64,000 bases of DNA from Gigaspora margarita (taxonomy: Eukaryota > Glomeromycota > Glomeromycetes > Diversisporales > Gigasporaceae): contig WTPW01000975.1 in assembly GCA_009809945.1 (NCBI GenBank), forward strand, positions 153,402 through 217,401, given 5' to 3'. Position 1 is the first letter of the stretch. Each line of letters starts with the position of its first letter. Under the pieces are notes generated by a model. The model did not search any database. It saw only the letters and a program-made list of their open reading frames with translations, and was not told the DNA's origin. Of the stretch, positions 11,851-22,865 are shown in pieces. Made by a program: the position numbers and the translations under genes.

Positions 11851-12150
11851 TAATAACACTATTATAACACTCATGAAAGATCCTTATATTTTATTATATC
11901 CAAAGTTGACATTAGAATATAAGAAACTACAATCTAGAAAAAAGCAAAAGCATCTATTAAACGTATTTATATATATAATAACAAAAAAAAATATATTACC
12001 CTTATCCAAGATCTAGTCTGAATATAAGAATCTAATTTGAAAAAAAACTAAAAAAAATAAAAACTCCAGTAAACATGCTTACAACCTGAAACTACAAATA
12101 CAAATGAAATATATGTATCTAGAGGCATGCCAAAGTTAACTTCAAAGGCA
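11851..12150. other. AT-rich spacer with no recognised feature
   Basis: The segment contains two diverged copies of a stretch reading ACATTAGAATATAAGAA..CTA (near 11,910 and 12,013), but no gene or promoter. Confidence 0.35.
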
Positions 12151-12410
12151 GACACATTCATTAAAAGAAAGAATCCAGGTTGAAGCTTGATCTTCAAGAC
12201 TATACTAGCCATTTCAAATTGAAGTGGTTTTTTGATCTTGAAGACTATGATGGCCATTTTCAGATTGAAGCTTAATCTTCAAGACTATACTAGCCATTTC
12301 AAATTGAAGCAGTTTTTTGATCTTGAAGACTATGATGGCCATTTTTAGGTTGAAGCGCTTTCTTTATCTTCAGAAGTATGCTGGCCATTTTTGGTTAAAG
12401 TGCTTTCTTG
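12150..12410. repeat. Tandem repeat, units of about 50 bp in alternating versions
   Basis: The unit TTCAAGACTATACTAGCCAT + TTCAAATTGAAG alternates with a variant reading TTGAAGACTATGATGGCCAT. Two nearly identical dimers (about 100 bp each, 12,189-12,350) are followed by decayed units (AGAAGTATGCTGGCCATTTT). A 69-codon open frame on the minus strand lies across it and is a by-product of the repeat. Confidence 0.7.
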
Positions 12411-12979
12411 ATCTTTAGAACCAGCATCATGCTCAATGTCCAAGCATTCCTTTTCATATTTACAAGAATTTTGAGACAGGGAACTTGAATCTAAAAATTT
12501 TTTAAAGAAAAAAAGGTATTAGCCAAGCTGTTTAGAACCCAAAATACAAAATACAGAAATGTATGTTTCTAAAAACAACTCACCCAAGGAAGTTTCTAAT
12601 AGCGATCAGAATATACTTTAAAAAGTACTTTTAATGTTGTCTAGAATGAAAACAAATTATCAACATGTTTACAAACAAAAACAAAAACAAGAAAAACTAA
12701 AAGAAAAAAAGCTCAGTTAAAAGAACTCAGAAAGAGAAGAACCTAAGAAAAAAAAAATATTATATATCATTTGTTTAATAGAAAAAAAAATTTAATCTAC
12801 ATTTGTGTGACATATGCATAAATCCTCTAATAGATACCCATAGATACCTGGATACTTGCAAATATCTGCGGATATCTGTTAGGTTATTCATTTAAAATTA
12901 ATGGATAATGGTTACTATCTGTAAAACATTTATGGTATCTGAATATACAGTTAATCGTATGGATATCTGAATAAAGAGT

Positions 12980-13829
12980 TCACAGGTCCAAGTACTACTA
13001 GAGGGTTACCTATTCAAACCTTCTGGACTTTGCTCCTTCTGCTAATCCTCCCTGTATCACCAGTACAGTTCTCCATTATGTAAGTCAGTCAAGGCCAGTT
13101 CCGAATATATTGCAGTATTCCCTTAGAACTAGTTTATTCTCACAGAACACTTAGTAGAGCAGTTCCTGTTCTACACAGGTATCATTTACGGTTTGGTAAC
13201 TTATGCATCTACTGAGGTGGACCACTTGTAGTCCAGAAGTTATCTAAATTGCTACTATTACCTACTTCTGCTCTTGTAAAGTTTCCCAATTCCAGTATCT
13301 GATTATTCCTTCTTTTGGTTTCTTTATCCCAGTTGCATTCCTACTCCCAATTCTAAGACCCAGAAGGGTTGGTTAGCCTGGTGTTAGAGTGCTATATGGT
13401 CTCTCGTCCCTTGGTATATGTTTCTATAACACATGTTCTTTTTATCTAGTACAACACTAGCAGTCTAGTTGGTAGGGTCCTCTAACTCTTTTTATCGTAG
13501 GTCTGCTTCCAGTCAGTTTCTGTTCAAAATCCTTTTCTGGTACCGTCGAAAGTCAGGTACTTCTTTACTCAGATCTTGCCAAGCAGGTTCCTCTGCTAAT
13601 TTTTAGGATTTTTGCGCCTTTTTTACTTTTGTATAATGATACAAGTTAGTTGGCTCCTAATAACTTGGTGTCACCCAGATTACTGATCAAAGATCCAATT
13701 AGTTAGAGTGCAAATTAGTTACCATAACACAGATACAATTTTTGAAAAGGTCTTCAGTGGGATTCGAACTCTGTACCTGTTGCTTGAGGGTGATAACAAC
13801 CCAACTTTACTATGTTGCTACACCCCTTA
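12980..13829 (-). mobile_element. Candidate tRNA-derived SINE or tRNA relic, minus strand
   Basis: On the minus strand, from 13,829 downwards, TAGCAACATAG resembles an A box (consensus TRGYNNARNNG) and AGTTCGAATCC resembles a B box (GGTTCGANTCC), spaced as in a tRNA gene. Downstream on that strand is about 770 bases of DNA markedly less AT-rich than its surroundings. I see no terminal A run or target duplication, so the 3' limit is a guess from composition. An old SINE is the best reading; an isolated tRNA pseudogene is the alternative. Confidence 0.4.
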
Positions 13830-14602
13830 TACTGAAATTTTCATCAATATTGAAGTATCTTTTATTATTAAACTTTTAATTTTTAAGTTCAACGAATATT
13901 TTTTTGTAATAAAATTTCAATTTTATCGTTGAACGTAAAAATTAAAAGTCAAATAATAAAAAGTTCTTAGATTTTAATAAAATTTTTAGAATATGTGTAT
14001 TTTGATCTTTGAACAAGTTTACTTAAATGACTTTAATTGATTTAGATAGTAAACTTTAGACTTTACTATATAGTGACTATTATCGATCATGGGGGATAGC
14101 TTATTTTTGGATCAAAAGCGTTTTTACATTTTTGAATTTAAACAAAAGGATAGCATGTAGCTTATTTTTGGAAACATACAGTATAGTATCATTATACAAA
14201 ATAAAAATCTAACTTGTTATAAAGATATCTTTGTTATACAAATAAATATCTAACTTTTCAAAAAATTATTTGTTGGTTATACAAATTTAAACATATGATA
14301 TATTAAAAAATTATATAATAAGTCTATACAAAACCAGATTTCAGTATTATATCTATTCTTTTGGGATCCTACTCGTATATACACACTAGTGTACAAATAG
14401 AAATTCTCTATTAAATAACTCTTGAACTAGTAATCCTTTTTGGATAATTTTATTACCAAAATGCTTGTCTTAATGAGATGATTTTAATGAATCTAAAATC
14501 ATTAAATTCTGATCACAGTATCTAGATATCATTATAGATTTGTGTTATTTTTAATAGATTTAATATATGTTATATTAAAATAATACAAATCTATACAATT
14601 TT

Positions 14603-15844
14603 AGAACAAGAACTCTTTTTATCGATCACTTGTTCAAATTTCTGAACAAAAGAAAAACAAAAATTTTATTTGTAAAAGACAAAGATGTTATAATTCTAGT
14701 TTTTATAAAGGTCAATACTCTTTACTTTTCTTTATAGGACTTCTTTATATATTTGGCATGCAAGCCAGAAGCATCAGTTGTGCAAGATAACTGGCAGTTG
14801 GTGCTCTTGGTACAAGAAATTCTGGTAAAAATCTTCTTTTGTTAACGAAGATGACATAACTGATTAGGCGGTGAACTAAAAAATGAGTTTTTTAATACTT
14901 TCTTTAAGGTCTTTTGATAACAAGAACATAATGATCATACACCTGCTATCATATTCTTGTTTGAAGTTTTTTTTGAGATTTTGGATGAAAAGTAGGAAAC
15001 CTGGCTTATCCCCTCCAAAAAATTAGCATTGTTTTCTACTCTAATCAGGAAGAAGATATGCAAGTTAGTAAACAGAAACAGACATGTATTAAGATATAGC
15101 ACAAAGAAGTAGACTAATAGGACCCCGAAATATACATAGATAGATCAGGTTAATTATAGAGTTACTAAAAAAGGAAAGATCTGCAGAAAAAACTTCAAAA
15201 ATCAGCAAAAAAATTACTATAAATAGAAAAGATCTGCATAAAAAACCTCAAAAATAAGCAAACTCATACCTGACCTATCTATGTATATTTCGGGGTCCTA
15301 GACTAATCTGTGAAATAAATTCTAAAACTTTTTTTTATTTCTTTTTTTTACATATACATATAATACTTAGGTAAGGTGGCTCCTTGTGCAATTTTATATA
15401 ATTTTACCATTAAGCATAAATGTAAATATGCTATCATAGCTGTTTACTTTTTGATCTTTTCTTCTCTCTTTTTTTTTTCTTTGTTGTATTTTGGTTATTT
15501 ATTTAGATAGTGTAGTTATTTCCTCTTTTTTCATTTTTTTTTATTTTCTTTATCTGTTTTCTTTTTCTGGCAGAATTCTGCTACTCGAAAAGTTAGAAGA
15601 AGAGGGTTAAAAAGTAAGTAGTTATGATAGGTGACAAACTCCAATCAGTAATTTGAACAATTCTAATTCTAACGAGAAGAAGGGTTTATGATGAGAAAAA
15701 GGTTAATATAGTAGGTCACTTTTAGGTACCCTTAGTGATAACCGGATGGGTCATACTTTAGATATCCAAACCAACTTAATGTAGGTAGCTCATAATATAC
15801 TGGTGTTATATTTATGTGAAATAAAGTTGTAGCATAACTACTGA
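14603..15844 (+). repeat. Repeat R copy B with a nested MITE
   Basis: It matches copy A (8,927-9,990) in the order of its conserved blocks: AACTCTTTTTATCGATCACT, CCAAAAAATTAGCATTGTTT, GATAGTGTAGTTATTTCC and AGAAGAGGGTTAAA, ending with AATAAAGTTG. After the 181-bp MITE and its 8-bp duplication (15,119-15,307) are discounted, the length is about 1.05 kb, equal to copy A. No shared open frame survives. Confidence 0.45.
15119..15299. mobile_element. 180-bp MITE family, copy 2 (181 bp, AGACTAAT duplication)
   Basis: The ends AGGACCCCGAAATATACATA and (complemented) AGGACCCCGAAATATACATA are identical over 20 bases. The interior carries GGAAAGATCTGCAGAAAA and its partial repeat AGAAAAGATCTGCATAAAA. 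AGACTAAT flanks it on both sides (15,111-15,118; 15,300-15,307). Near-perfect ends and duplication indicate recent movement. Confidence 0.88.
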
Positions 15845-16344
15845 ATATAAAAATAAAATAACACAAATCTATAATGATTTCTGGATCCTGTAATCAGAAT
15901 TTAATGATTTTAGGTTTATTAGAATTGTCTCATTGAGATGAGTATTTTGGTAGTAAAATCATTCAAAACGGATCACTAGTTCAAAAGGTATTTAATATTA
16001 AAGTTTATAAGATATTTTTAATATATATGATTAAAGCAATACAAACTTATAACAATCTTGGGATTTTGTAATTGGATTTTAATGAATTTAGGCTCTTTGG
16101 AATCATTTATTGAGCCAAATATTTTGGTAGTAAAATTATCCAAAACAGATCACTAGTTCAAAATTTATTTAATTTTTTATATATTTAATTATAAATACAA
16201 GATTAGTTAAAAAGGTTATTCTTTTGAAAATTTGCATGGTACTAAATTTTAAGTACAAAATTTCTTTGATAATTCTCAATTATAATTGCTTGATTTTGGA
16301 ATTAAAACAAATTGATCAATATGTCTATCTATATATATATTTAA

Positions 16345-16579
16345 GGGTTTTATAATTTAGTGCACCCTGTACTGTAGTGCACTTTATAGTAACAAATACA
16401 AACAATAATTAGAGTTAGAGTTAGGGTTAAAATTAGGATTAAAGTTAAAGTTTTAAAATATTAGTAAAATCATGAGAGGAGATTTTTTGTTAGTAACCCA
16501 TCAGGGGTTGCTCTAGTAAAATTTTGAGATATATCAAAGGGGTGCACCATAGTACAAGTGCACTAAATTTTAAAACTCT
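16345..16579. mobile_element. MITE, 235 bp, ATATTTAA duplication
   Basis: The ends GGGTTTTATAATTTAGTGCA and (complemented) AGAGTTTTAAAATTTAGTGC are inverted repeats that also contain GTGCACC. ATATTTAA occurs at 16,337-16,344 and 16,580-16,587. The interior has GTTAGAGTTAGGGTTAAAAT followed by GAGGAGATTTTTTGTTAG, a module also seen in unrelated MITEs of this window. Confidence 0.7.
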
Positions 16580-16599
16580 ATATTTAAAATTAGCATTTT

Positions 16600-16982
16600 G
16601 AGTTTATAATTATTTATTATTCAATTTTATATTGTATATATTAATTTAAATAAGTATAAAGAAAAAAATTATTTATACAAAGATGATGTATTTCATTCTT
16701 ATCTCTTATAAAAACATTCAGATATAGCCAAGTATCTGCTATTTAGATATAAAATGCCAAATTCTTTTTTTGGTTAGTAAATACACTAGCCAAAATAAAC
16801 ATATCCTATATATATCCTATCCATATTTAGTACCCAATATGTATAGGTTATGTGTAGAATATATGTAGGATATGTATAATCTGGTACCCAATATTTGTGT
16901 TGGTATAGAATATCAGACACATGTCAGACACATAGTACATATATAGTATATATGCTATACATCTATCATACATATATCCTAT
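16600..16982. repeat. ATATCCTACATAT-type low-complexity DNA
   Basis: Units such as TATATCCTATCCATATTTAG, GTACCCAATATGTATAGG and GTAGGATATGTATAATCTGG repeat with mixed orientation. The same type resumes at 18,680-18,790 and 19,770-20,260. Element U copy 2 (16,983-18,676) appears to have been inserted into this array. Confidence 0.6.
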
Positions 16983-18676
16983 CAGTCACATGATACGTCA
17001 CAACAAAATTTTTTACATATAAAATTTATAAAAAAAACATATAAAATTACTATAAGCTTTGAATTCATGATGTTTCTTCCCCTACATATTAACTTAAAAT
17101 TAAATTTTTTGGGAATATAGAACAAGGGGAGAGACCTCGGGTCCGATAGCATAGCAGTTATGCTCCGAGATCGCAAATCGAAAGATTGCTAGTTCAAGTC
17201 CTGTGGACGGCGAATGCGAATTTTAATAATTGGTGTAACAAACTCTGCAGGGCAGAACTTGTTGGTTTGGATCGACGATTTGGGTAACCGAAGTCACGAG
17301 ACGTAGTGAAGATCATGTCACGAACTCCTGGCGGCGTTTTCCGATGGACCTTGGCCAGTTGCGGTTAAGTGGGTATGGAAAGTCCGGTGTTAAAACTGGA
17401 CAAGAAGACTAGAAGAACTTACGTCCTACCTAGCCAACTTTAGGCCGCGAATAAAGTAGTCCGAGTCGAACATTCTCGAAATGAGTTGGGGCCCCACAAA
17501 TATCTGCGTATATGTAGTGAGTCAGGTAGTAATAGGAGGACCATGAACCAGAGGGTTTAAATAGGCAACTTCCATAGTTGGGTTGTAGGTATGACAGCTA
17601 GTGTGGAACCTTTGGGCAGACCACTTAAATTAGGCACCAAAAGTGCACGTATGGCTAGTTGTATCCTCATTCATGTAACAAATATTACGTCCTTAACAAC
17701 TTAATAAAGAATCGAGACAAGGTCTCAGTTGTAAAACGGGAAAAAAAAAAGAACAAGGGGAGAAGAAAAAATTGAGCTTAAAAATCAGATTAAAATTTCG
17801 CCGATTTTGCACAAAACAAAAATGTAACTTTGCCAAAAACAAATATTTCCGATTTTAAGATGAGAAACATATGTAAAACCATGCTCTGAACAACTTTACT
17901 TAGGCGACGGAAGTAGGTTACCTTGTAAGAAAAAATGGGTTACCTATGTGCTAAAGTAAAATTTTATCATATCTCAATATAAACCTTTTTTTCTTTATTA
18001 GGTTACCTACTTTGGGCTCTTAAGCAAAGTTGTTCAGCATGTAATTTTACTCACGATTGAGGTCAAAATGCGCTTTCTCAGACCTTTTACTAAATGAAAA
18101 ATGGGGTTAAAGTTAGAAAAATTTTTTTTTAAAAAAAAATTTTTTTAGTAAAAAAATTTTTTTCTAACTTTAACCCCATTTTTTACTTAGTAAAAGGTCT
18201 GAGAAAGTGCGTTTTGACCTTGGCCGCGAGTAAAATTACATGCCGAACAACTTTGCTTAAGAGCCCAAAGTAGGTTATCTAATAAGGAAAAAAAGTTTTA
18301 TATTGAAATACGATAAAATTTTACTTTAGCACATAGGTAACCCATTTTTCTTACAAGGTAACCTACTTCCGTCGTCTAAGTAAAGTTGTTCAGAGCATGG
18401 TTTTACATATGTTTCTCATCTTAAAATCAGAAAATATTTGTTTTTGTGAAGTTACATTTTCGTTTTGTGCAAAATTAGTAAAATTTTAATCCGATTTTTA
18501 AGCTCAATTTTTTCTTCTCCCCTTGTTCTATATTCCCGAAAAATTTAATTTTAAGTTAATATGTAGGGGAAGAAACATCATGAATTCAAAGCTTATAGTA
18601 ATTTTATATGTTTTTTTTATAAAATTATATATAACAAAAAACTCAGTCATAAATAGTGTGACAAATCGGTTGACTG
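16983..18676. mobile_element. Large palindromic element U, copy 2, interrupted by a SINE
   Basis: The outer ends CAGTCACATGATACGTCACA and, complemented, CAGTCAACCGATTTGTCACA are inverted repeats. The arms share AACTTTACTTAGGCGACGGA, GGTTACCTTGTAAG and TTTGGGCTCTTAAGC with their mirrors; the centre is a T8/A8 hairpin at 18,120-18,165. After removal of the SINE and its duplication the element is about 1.06 kb. It is the best-preserved copy of the family and carries no transposase. Confidence 0.75.
17133..17750 (+). mobile_element. tRNA-derived SINE, 618 bp, with 13-bp target duplication
   Basis: Internal Pol III promoter elements are visible: A box TAGCATAGCAG (17,147-17,157) and B box AGTTCAAGTCC (17,191-17,201). 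The body ends in GGTCTCAGTTGTAAAACGGG followed by A10. GAACAAGGGGAGA is present exactly at both sides (17,120-17,132 and 17,751-17,763). Composition is far less AT-rich than the host element. All features fit retroposition by a LINE machinery in trans into the left arm of palindrome U. Confidence 0.85.
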
Positions 18677-19040
18677 CTATACATATTAGATATCTGATAA
18701 TATATATCCTATACATATCAGGTACCAGATATGTGTAGGATATGTGATAAATATATATTCTACACATATTGGCTACCTGATTACTATCTGACTAGTTTAG
18801 AAAATTATTGAACATAACCAATCAAATTTTTGTAAATAATAATTAAAATAGTTAAATATATACTAATTTTGATTATTATTTTAAATTATTAAAGACTATT
18901 ATTAAAACTATTTTATAATTTAAATTTAAATATTAATTTATATACAAACTTTTACAAAAAAAACTTTTATTAAAGTATAAGAACCTATTTATAAAGTTTT
19001 TTAAACAAAAACAAAAAAAAAATTAAAAAAATTAAAAAAG
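18677..19040. repeat. TATATCC-type repeat then featureless AT-rich DNA
   Basis: The first 110 bases continue the ATATCCTACACATAT array that flanks element U. After 18,790 the sequence is over 80 percent A+T with no recognisable feature. Confidence 0.45.
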
Positions 19041-19748
19041 TATTCTGAACCCATATTTATTACAAGTAAATCAACTAGACCAATTAAGACAATATTGTTC
19101 TTCAGATCTAGGTAGTTCTAATAGTAATAAAATCATAAAAAACTGCCTAGTAGATATCTTTTTAGGCCTTTCAAAGTTCTATAACAATTGTTTATATAAA
19201 ATTACATGATTTAGAAAATTGTTTAAATTATTGTAAAATTTTAAAGGCTGTAAAAAAAGATCTACTAGGCCATTTTTATGATCTCACCACCTTTAGAACT
19301 GTCTTGGTCTAGTAAACAATATTTAATTAATTGGTCTAATCAATTTACTTGTAGCAAATATGGGTTCAGTATACTTTTTTATTTATTTTTAAAAATAAAA
19401 AATAAATAAAAAAGTGCTCTAAACCATATTTGCTACAAGTAAATTGATTAGGCCAATTAATTAATTATTGTTCTTAGGCCAAGACAGTCTAAAAATGGTA
19501 AGATTATGAAAAATAACCTAGTAGATAGATCACTTTATACAGCTTTCAAAGCTTTACAATAATTGTTTATATAAATCACATGATTTAAACAATTACTATA
19601 AAACTTTGCGAGGCATAAAAAGAGATCTATTAGATCATTTTTCATGATCTCACTACCTTTAGAACTGGCTATATCCAGAAAACAATATTGTTTTAATCAG
19701 TCTTGTCAGTTTACTTAGTACCAAATATGGGTTCAAAACAGTTTTATT
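19041..19748. repeat. Two palindromes of one family (V) in tandem
   Basis: The first palindrome (about 19,041-19,373) runs from CTGAACCCATATTTATTACA to GTAGCAAATATGGGTTCAG. The second (about 19,414-19,748) runs from CTCTAAACCATATTTGCTAC to CCAAATATGGGTTCAAAAC. All four arms contain CAAGTAAATTGATTAG-like and CCTAGTAGAT-like blocks. They are joined by a 40-base AT spacer. Non-coding; probably MITE copies inserted side by side or one dimeric unit. Confidence 0.65.
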
Positions 19749-20270
19749 TATAAATAATTTATAAAGACAAAATATGTATATGATATATATATGATATATA
19801 TATGATATATATAGTATATGTGTACAATATGTATCTGATATCCTGCATCAACTTTACACATATCGGGTATTTGATAGTTACCTGATATGTATCTGATATG
19901 TATAAAGAACCCTGGATAATTTTAAAGTAGATGGTATGCTTAAACCAGATATTTTTTTGGGCCAAACTCGTCTAAATTCTGGTCAAAATTAAAATTAAAT
20001 TTTAATTTTGACCAGAACTTAGATAATTTTGGCTCAAAAAAATGTCCAGTTTAAGTATATCATCTACTTTAGAAATATTTGGGACTTATATATAAGATAT
20101 GTAATCGATTTTTGTTAATATCTATTGGGCACCTATCTGTTACCTATTTGGTACCTGATATTTATTATTGAACACATATCCTATATATATCTTACATATA
20201 ACCTACATATATCAGGATACCATATATATGTAGGATATGTATAGAATATATTGATTTTGACCTGTAATAC
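19749..20270. repeat. ATGATATATAT array and a 155-bp snap-back hairpin
   Basis: 19,770-19,910 is an array of ATATGATATATATGATAT and TGTATCTGATATG units. A strong hairpin at 19,919-20,075 pairs AAAGTAGATGGTATGCTTAA with TTAAGTATATCATCTACTTT, and TTCTGGTCAAAATTAAAATT with its mirror at the centre. After it the TATCCTATATATATC array resumes. The hairpin is probably a small foldback element in the array. Confidence 0.6.
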
Positions 20271-21670
20271 CTCTTGTATACCCAAAACATCCTATTATTA
20301 ATTTCTTTTTACAACTTTATTTTGTCTATATTTTCTTTTTGTAAACAAAAACATCTACTATATATTAATTTATACTTCTTTCTCTTATGTTTTAATATAA
20401 ATATGATATTTGGTTTTTTTATAATTCTTGCAGACTAAGTTTTTCACTCTGCAGTAATAATATAACCAGTCTTTCTAAGTAGAAGATTTTTTAGCAAAGC
20501 TCTAAGTACAGGTACTATTGCCTTTGTAATATAAGTTCTCTTATTTAATGATTTAAAATTTTTTTTAAAAAAAGTCAAATTTTTTCAAATCTTATTTTAA
20601 TATATTAAAACTTTTGCAACTTTTTTTTAATTTCTTATTTGATTCTTTTTACTTGCCATTATATAAATTATAATTTAAATATTTTTAGAAAATTTTCTAT
20701 ATATTTTTTATACATTTCTCAAATCTTATCAAAGCTTGTAGTTGTATTATAATTTGGAATCCATAAAAGATTTGAAAACATCAGGAAGCAACTGGCACAC
20801 TATTTTAGTTCTATTGTTAATTATTCAACTTTGAAGTGAATCTTTTCAGCTTATGTTCTTCTTAGTAACACATTTCAAGCTTTTTTATAAGTGTATAGTA
20901 TAAATAGTCTTGCTTTTTAAAAGCATAGAGCTTCAAGCTAAGAGCTAGCTTGGCTTAACATTAATGAATATAATTTGTATTTTGGTTATTAAAAATATTT
21001 ACCACAAGATGGCTTTTTAATCCTCTTATATTTGGTTAATTTCATTATTACCAGGAACATGTAAATTTTGTAATTTGCTATGATTAAAGCAAATTACAAA
21101 AAGCATATTGGCTTACTGTGATTTGCTTTGATTATAGCAAAATATATTTTTCAAGCATATTAAATTAGTTATAATAATATTAAATAAATTAATTATAGTA
21201 TTCTGTTTAGTAAAGTATAATAAATTACTATAAAATAATAAGATAGAAGTTTATATGTTGTATTTTTTTTGCCCAAAGCGAGTTTCATTAGACAGCCAAG
21301 CATTAGAATTTAAGGAAAACAGTAATGATCTAATGTGCCAATTCTGTTACAATAGTGTTGACCATAACATTGAATCAAATAATTATTTTAGCAGATGATA
21401 GACAGCATCTGAATCAAAAATTATGAATATTTTATACTTTAACAGTTCAAGCAATTAAGATTTATATTTTAACAGTTCAAACAAATAATATTTTATACTT
21501 TATCAGTCCAAATCAATGCAATTATAAACTATTTTGCAAGTTTTTTTAAACAATTTTTTTAATTTTATTATATAAATAGATCACATGATAAATTCGTACA
21601 TTATTATTTGTTAATATCGAAAACATAATGTTGTTATTAAATATATATGATGATCACTAATAAAAATTTT
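20271..21670. other. AT-rich DNA, no gene recognised; small tandem repeats
   Basis: The unit AATATTTTATACTTTAACAG with TTCAAGCAA is repeated three times with changes at 21,425-21,515. A motif AATTTGCTATGATTAAAGCA is repeated with variation at 21,070-21,160. No open frame, tRNA or splice-signal pattern convinced me. Confidence 0.4.
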
Positions 21671-21674
21671 TTAT

Positions 21675-22462
21675 AATGTATTGTAGATCAACAATAATTT
21701 AATAGTAAAAACATAGAGAACTCAAGCTGCAATAACTCTTGAATAAGCAAACCCACACAAATAAGATTATATTTGCCGGGTTCGTTATAACGTGCTCTTT
21801 AATGTGACAACGTTCTTATTGTCCGAAGCGTAGCAAGGTACGAGTAAACTTGAATGCACGTCTATGCAATGTTAGTCAGATCCGGCCAATAAAATTTGAG
21901 GATTGCCAGTTCCCGTGATGATCTGCAGTCAGTGTAACAATTGTTCAATAGACTGTATTTGGTGTTACACATGTGCACTATTTTGCATATTAGTATTTGT
22001 TAAACAGCTATTAATTAAAAATTATGTAAATTATGTATTCATATCTGATATTGCTTGTTTTCGCTTCGGACCTATATCAGGTTCTGATTTCCTAGTTTTA
22101 TTTTTATTGTCTTGAGCGTAGCGGGGAATAATATAATACCAAAATTCTTGTTTTGATTTTGATAATTAATAAAATATCAAAAACGTAGCTATTGCATCTT
22201 GTGTCACAACATACAAAAATTCCAAGTTACATTTTTGATGTTTTATTAATAATTAATCAAAACCGATGATTTTAGTATTACATTATTCCCTCGCCACGCT
22301 CTAGACAATAAAAATAAAAAAAAAAAAAGAGCGTTGTCACATTAAAGAGCACATTATAATGAACCTGAAAAATATAATTATAATTTTGTGGGTTTGCTAG
22401 TTCAAGAGTTATTGCAGCTTGAGCATTCTATGTTTTTACTATTAAAATTATCGTTGGTCTGC
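21675..22462. mobile_element. Element with long inverted arms containing a second palindrome
   Basis: Left arm: AATAGTAAAAACATAGAGAA then CTCAAGCTGCAATAACTCTT; the right arm mirrors both (AAGAGTTATTGCAGCTTGAG, CTATGTTTTTACTATT). Further in, AGCAAACCCACA pairs with TGTGGGTTTGCT and TGCTCTTTAATGTGACAACG with CGTTGTCACATTAAAGAGCA. The middle (about 22,105-22,316) is a second palindrome bounded by TTGTCTTGAGCGTAGCGGGG and its mirror. No transposase is present. Confidence 0.7.
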
Positions 22463-22862
22463 AATTCATAACAAACAACCTTATGTGGCAATTCGATACC
22501 AATATACATGATAAGCGTAATAACCTGAGTGGCGAAAAGGGCAACTTTACTAATTGATTTACTAATTTGTTAATTAGTATAATTATATCCGGATAAAAAC
22601 CGGATTGAAAATTACAAAAGTAGCAATCCGGATTTATAATCCTAAATGAATATCCGTGATCCTCTTTTATCAAATACTTTATTAATATTCAAAAAAAATA
22701 AACTATTTTATTCTATTTATCCGGCAAACTCTTATGATTATGGATTTATTTCTTGTTATTTTTTGATGTGTTATGTCGTAATCATGTTTATTCGAATTAA
22801 AACTCAGTTAGCCAATCACGACTTGAGAATCATGATCATGAATTGCCGGATAACACAAATAT
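22463..22862. other. No gene recognised
   Basis: A moderately AT-rich stretch containing GGATTTATAATCC and AATTGCCGG motifs; three short overlapping open frames have no motifs. It may be 3' flank of the pseudogene at 23.1-25.0 kb. Confidence 0.35.
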
Positions 22863-22865
22863 TGA

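Larger units (their letters stand above)
10311..14176. mobile_element. Composite family P element, 3.9 kb between TA-flanked inverted ends
   Basis: TGTTTCCAAAAATAAGCTA at 10,311 is mirrored exactly by TAGCTTATTTTTGGAAACA ending at 14,176. TA lies outside both ends. The arms then follow the family P order: a left arm to about 10,545 and a right arm from about 13,855. The 3.3-kb interior holds the CAAATTTGAATTT array, a CCTATAAAAAAATTG-bounded MITE, the 12,150-12,400 tandem repeat and a tRNA-like promoter region at 13,755-13,829. Whether all this was mobilised as one unit or accumulated later is not resolved. Confidence 0.5.
14400..16170. mobile_element. Family Q palindrome opened by repeat R copy B
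   Basis: The left arm (14,400-14,590) has AACTCTTGAACTAGTAATCC, TTACCAAAATGCTTGTCTT and ATAGATTTGTGTTATTTT. The mirrored right arm (15,845-16,000) has AACACAAATCTATAATGAT, TGAGTATTTTGGTAGTAAA and CACTAGTTCAAAAGGTA. About 1.2 kb of repeat R lies between the arms, and a further Q half-arm follows at 16,040-16,170. Both R copies therefore sit inside palindromic elements of different families. Confidence 0.5.

Noticed and set aside
16402..16445. GTTAGGGTTA words as a telomere relic (also 27,215 and 61,974)
   Set aside because: Only two or three imperfect units, always inside a MITE; no array of the exact hexamer.
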